Of a DNA stretch of 8,133 nt, positions 6,015 through 8,133 are shown piece by piece. The position numbers were made by a program, and so were the translations under genes. This stretch comes from Syntrophobacteria bacterium (GTDB lineage: Bacteria > Desulfobacterota > Syntrophobacteria > JARFUL01), in assembly GCA_029289015.1 (NCBI GenBank), contig JARFUL010000050.1, positions 1 to 8,133 of the forward strand. Direction: 5' to 3'. The first letter of the stretch is position 1. Each line of letters begins with the position of its first letter. A model generated the notes under the pieces. That model saw nothing but the letters and a program-made list of their open reading frames with translations, had not been told where the DNA came from and did not search any database.

Positions 6015-6632
6015 ATGAAGAGGACAGCTTTTTTGTTTGTCCTGGCTGTGGCAACCCTGGCCCTCGTGGGTTCGGTAATGGCCCAGGGGCGCCGCGGGAT
6101 GCGGGGGCAGCGCGGCCAGAGAATGTATGGGCCAGGATATATGCATCCGGGCGCGATGGGCCCGGGAATGATGGGCTACGGCATGATGGGGCCGGGCATG
6201 ATGGGCCCGGGCTGGGGCACGGGCGCGTATGACTCCAAGGAGTCCAAGGAGATCTACAAGGAGTTCCAGAAGTTCCAGGATGATACGCTGAAGCTCCGGC
6301 AGCAGTTCCTCTCGAAGATTCTGGAGCTCAGGTCCATGCTGGCCGACCCCGGCTCCTCCAAGAGTGCGCTCCTGGTAAAGCAGAGGGAGTACCACGAGCT
6401 GGCCAGCAGGCTGGACGAACTCAAGATCTCCTTTGCCAAGGACCTTCAGACCAAGTACCCCAACACCGGCTACTACTACGGCATGATGCTGGGCTCCACC
6501 ATGATGATGGGCTCCGGAATGATGGGCCCGGGCATGATGATGGGGCCGGGCACGATGGGTCCGGCAATGATGGGTCCCGGCATGTGGGGCTACGGCTGGC
6601 CCGGCCAGCAGGAGGAAGAGCCTGAAGAGTAG
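6015..6632 (+). CDS. Exported methionine-rich protein, ZraP/Spy/CpxP-like helical core with Met-Gly-Pro arms
   Basis: The product has 205 residues. Residues 1–23 form a classic Sec signal peptide (MKR, then a hydrophobic core), with probable cleavage after VMA at 23, so it is periplasmic or secreted. Residues 24–70 are an Arg/Gly start followed by Met-Gly-Pro repeats (MMGYG, MMGPG). Residues 72–148 are highly charged and predicted helical (KEIYKEFQKFQDDTLKLRQQ…), resembling ZraP/Spy/CpxP periplasmic chaperone and metal-responsive proteins. Residues 157–190 repeat the Met-Gly-Pro pattern, and the tail is acidic (EEEPEE). About 25 of the 182 mature residues are Met; there is no Cys and only two His (44, 127). 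This points to soft-metal (Cu(I)/Ag(I)) or thioether chemistry rather than zinc. It is monocistronic, with its own promoter and terminator. Family assignment is by pattern, not alignment; the metal role is inferred. Confidence 0.75.
   Translation: MKRTAFLFVLAVATLALVGSVMAQGRRGMRGQRGQRMYGPGYMHPGAMGPGMMGYGMMGPGMMGPGWGTGAYDSKESKEIYKEFQKFQDDTLKLRQQFLSKILELRSMLADPGSSKSALLVKQREYHELASRLDELKISFAKDLQTKYPNTGYYYGMMLGSTMMMGSGMMGPGMMMGPGTMGPAMMGPGMWGYGWPGQQEEEPEE
6156..6212 (+). repeat. Met-Gly-Pro coding repeat, N-terminal arm
   Basis: This stretch encodes residues 48–66 as imperfect 15-base units (ATGATGGGCCCGGGC and variants) giving MMG-[PY]-G. The units contain GGGCCC palindromes. Confidence 0.8.
6483..6584 (+). 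repeat. Met-Gly-Pro coding repeat, C-terminal arm
   Basis: This stretch encodes residues 157–190 with 14 Met in 34 positions, as variants of the unit seen in the N-terminal arm (MMGPG, MMMGPG, TMGPA). The two arms may come from one ancestral repeat duplicated around the helical core, or may have expanded independently. Confidence 0.8.
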
Positions 6633-6663
6633 CCCGCGTCGTTAAACCTTTTATGAACTCGCA

Positions 6664-6700
6664 GCCTGGGGGAGGGAAACCTTTCCCCGGCCGTTTTTCT
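6664..6700 (+). terminator. Rho-independent terminator after the Met-rich protein gene
   Basis: GCC (6664–6666) pairs with GGC (6689–6691) with T6667 bulged. Inside, 6668–6676 pairs with 6680–6688 (9 bp, two G·U) around an AAA loop. TTTTT at 6694–6698 and a further pyrimidine-rich tract follow two bases after the stem. It lies about 30 bases after the stop codon and isolates this gene from the DUF169 gene. Confidence 0.85.
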
Positions 6701-6761
6701 CTTCTTCTCTGGGTTGCGCGGCGAGGGAGAATCGCAATCTCCTCCCCAATTGCCCGGAGTA

Positions 6762-6770
6762 TGCTATCAT
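6762..6770 (+). promoter_or_regulatory. Candidate extended -10 promoter (TGcTATCAT) of the DUF169 gene
   Basis: TATCAT (6765–6770) differs from consensus at one position and has TG at the extended -10 position (6762–6763). There is no good -35 at 16–18 bases. It lies between the terminator and the DUF169 start and gives a leader of about 45 bases. Confidence 0.5.
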
Positions 6771-6807
6771 TGAAATCCCATCACAATCACGGTGCCCACC
6801 CCAATCT

Positions 6808-6817
6808 GAAAGGAGGT
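6808..6817 (+). promoter_or_regulatory. Perfect Shine-Dalgarno of the DUF169 gene
   Basis: GAAAGGAGGT is a full match to the anti-Shine-Dalgarno. Its GGAGG core ends 5 bases before the ATG at 6822, so efficient translation is expected. Confidence 0.85.
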
Positions 6818-6821
6818 CCCC

Positions 6822-7613
6822 ATGTCCGAGTTCCTGGACGCGCAAAAGGCCATCATGGACGCTATCCGCGCCAAGACCTTCCCCCTGGCCGTATACTTCC
6901 TGAAGCAGGGCGAGGAGTTCCCCGCGAAGACCAGGAGGCCCTCCCAGATACTCAACAAACGGGTCACCGTGTGCCAGGGGATAACCATGGCCAGGGTCTA
7001 CGGCTGGAACGTGGGCCTCGCAAAGGAGGACCTGGTCTGCGTGCCCGCGCTCATCGCGTGGGGCATGTCCGGCGCCGCGGACGCAAGGGAGGAGATCAAG
7101 GGCCTGATGGCGGAGGTCGGGTTCGCGAAGGACGAGTCCACGGCCGGGGCCCAGGCCGAGTCTCTGGTATGCCCCAAGGAGGGCGAGATCGCGGGCATAG
7201 GGCTCATGCCCCTGGCAAAGGCCGCGGGCCAGCCCCACACCGTGGTGATCTACTGCAACCCCGCGCAGGCCATGAGGGTCGTCCAGGCCATCACCTACAG
7301 CCGCGGGTCCAAGGTCTCCGGCGGGTTCGGGGGCAAGGTGGAGTGCCTAGAGTCGCTCTTTGCCGCGTACAAGCTGGACGAGCCCAGGCTGGCCATCCCC
7401 GGCATGGGCGACAGGATATTCTCCATGACCCAGGACGACGAGCTGGTGGTCGCGCTTCCCGGAAGGCTCCTCAACGACCTCGTTGTGGGGCTCTCCGAGG
7501 CCGCGAAAAAGATCGGGGGCCGCTACCCCGTCACCTTCTACCAGAACTTCGAGCCCCAGTTCCCGCCCATGTACTACGAGCTGGGCAAGAAGCTGGGGCT
7601 CTTCGAAGAGTAG
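6822..7613 (+). CDS. DUF169 family protein (COG2043), function unknown
   Basis: The 263-residue soluble product has no signal peptide. It matches the DUF169 pattern: an early 'PLAVYFLK' strand (residues 21–28), a Cys-containing CQGITMARVYG (51–61), then LVCVPALIAWGM (71–82), a middle LMPLAKA segment, 'VVIYCNPAQAMRV' (141–153) and a 'GGFGGKVECLES' loop (168–178). Cys are at 51, 73, 117, 145 and 175, suggesting possible metal, cluster or thiol chemistry, though no classical Fe–S motif is formed. The family is common in anaerobic bacteria and archaea and, to my knowledge, has no established biochemical role. It has its own ribosome-binding site and a candidate promoter. Its 3' end is 9 bases from the convergent DUF362/ferredoxin-like gene. 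Confidence 0.85.
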   Translation: MSEFLDAQKAIMDAIRAKTFPLAVYFLKQGEEFPAKTRRPSQILNKRVTVCQGITMARVYGWNVGLAKEDLVCVPALIAWGMSGAADAREEIKGLMAEVGFAKDESTAGAQAESLVCPKEGEIAGIGLMPLAKAAGQPHTVVIYCNPAQAMRVVQAITYSRGSKVSGGFGGKVECLESLFAAYKLDEPRLAIPGMGDRIFSMTQDDELVVALPGRLLNDLVVGLSEAAKKIGGRYPVTFYQNFEPQFPPMYYELGKKLGLFEE

Positions 7614-7622
7614 CCGGGGACC

Positions 7623-8133
7623 CTATTCAACCTCCACCAGTTGATACTCCCTGGTGCCCAACCCCTGCTCCTGGGCGTAGGCAAGCTGGACGTTGTAGTC
7701 TATGTTGGGGTAGACCGTCCTGAACACGTCCACCAAGAGGTCGCCCCCGGTCTTCTCGGCCAGGGGTGAGCCGGGCCTTATCCCCGCCTTGTTCACCAGG
7801 TCCAGCGCGGCCTGGTCTATCGCGACCGGGTCCCTGGACGCGAGTATGCCGATATCGTCCGCCACCGGCACGTCGGAGAAGGGGTAGCAGTCGCACTGGG
7901 GGCTTATGTTGTTCACCAGGGAGACTAAGAGCGTTTTGTCTCTCTTGCCCTTGAGCACACCGGCCGCGTGCTCCACCATCTTCCTCTGCAAGAGCCCCGA
8001 GTCCATGTCCCAGTCGACGTCTATGGCCATCTGGCGGCAGGTGACTATGCACTTGCCGCACCCGATGCACAGCTCCCCGTCCAAGACCGCCTTTTTAACC
8101 TCGCCCTCCCCCTTGAGGGTAATGGCTTCCGCG
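7623..8133 (-). CDS. DUF362-domain [4Fe-4S] ferredoxin-like protein, C-terminal part (partial, cut by right edge)
   Basis: On the minus strand the frame is open from the right edge (about base 8132) to the TAG at 7623–7625, giving about 169 residues. A single CIGCGKCIVTC motif (CX2CX2CX3C) can bind one [4Fe-4S] cluster. It is followed by a DUF362-type C-terminal domain with NNISPQCDC (extra Cys pair), DVPVADDIGILASRDPVAIDQAALDLV and a tail ending in LVEVE. Family members often carry a second ferredoxin motif just upstream, which would be outside the window. TTG at 8084 reads as an internal Leu, because the frame continues upstream of it. DUF362 proteins are putative iron–sulfur proteins of unknown reaction, common in anaerobes. 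It converges with the DUF169 gene. Confidence 0.88.
   Translation of the reverse strand, partial: AEAITLKGEGEVKKAVLDGELCIGCGKCIVTCRQMAIDVDWDMDSGLLQRKMVEHAAGVLKGKRDKTLLVSLVNNISPQCDCYPFSDVPVADDIGILASRDPVAIDQAALDLVNKAGIRPGSPLAEKTGGDLLVDVFRTVYPNIDYNVQLAYAQEQGLGTREYQLVEVE

Noticed and set aside
5784..6395. Minus-strand open frame (203 codons) across the MBL end, promoter region and Met-rich gene
   Set aside because: It crosses a strong plus-strand promoter and its His/Ala repeats are the complement of the Met-Gly-Pro coding repeats.
6156..6584. Short DNA repeats considered as a CRISPR-like or mobile repeat array
   Set aside because: The repeats are in frame inside a coding sequence and encode Met-Gly-Pro units. 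There are no unique spacers of regular length.
6653..7723. Plus-strand open frame (356 codons) over the DUF169 gene in another frame
   Set aside because: It starts inside the terminator hairpin, its product is extremely Gly/Arg/Pro-rich, and it runs through the convergent gene. It is an out-of-frame reading of the DUF169 gene.

Overview
The window reads as an ordinary GC-rich bacterial chromosome segment with no sign of phage, plasmid or insertion sequences. The order truB–rpsO–pnp is widespread in bacteria. Its continuation into an M16 zinc peptidase gene and dut resembles arrangements known from Deltaproteobacteria-type genomes (Desulfobacterota and relatives). The DUF169 and DUF362 genes at the right end also fit an anaerobe of that kind. 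The lineage is inferred from gene order, GC richness and frequent AGG/ATA codons; it has not been tested by phylogeny.

Layout, left to right. (1) 1–658: 3' part of truB (tRNA pseudouridine-55 synthase), cut by the window edge. (2) 736–1005: rpsO (ribosomal protein S15), best started at GTG 736. (3) 1047–3155: pnp (polynucleotide phosphorylase), preceded by an inverted repeat whose 3' arm covers AAGG just upstream of the start. (4) 3164–4438: M16-family processing peptidase with an intact zinc site, 8 bases after pnp. (5) 4439–4616: intergenic region with several inverted repeats, including a perfect 9-bp outer stem enclosing a 6-bp inner stem. (6) 4617–5087: dut (dUTPase) with all five family motifs. 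(7) 5084–5860: YycJ/WalJ-like metallo-beta-lactamase-fold protein that starts at TTG inside the dut stop (TTGA overlap). (8) 6015–6632: secreted, methionine-rich protein with its own extended -10 promoter and a strong intrinsic terminator. (9) 6822–7613: DUF169 protein with a second extended -10 promoter candidate and a perfect Shine-Dalgarno. (10) 7623–8133, minus strand: C-terminal part of a DUF362/[4Fe-4S] ferredoxin-like protein, convergent with the DUF169 gene and cut by the right edge.

The first block is an RNA-metabolism cluster (tRNA modification, ribosome, RNA decay), continued by a processing peptidase, nucleotide-pool sanitation and a metallohydrolase. Tight spacing and overlaps suggest transcriptional and translational coupling within truB–rpsO–pnp–M16 and within dut–MBL.

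The right half holds the less-understood genes. The most unusual is the 205-residue exported protein: a charged helical ZraP/Spy-like core between two Met-Gly-Pro repeat arms, with no cysteine and two histidines. It looks like a periplasmic soft-metal-binding or chaperone-like protein. I see nothing that clearly amounts to an entirely new multi-gene system. The best leads are the Met-rich protein and its regulation, the structured M16–dut intergenic RNA, and the DUF169/DUF362 pair.
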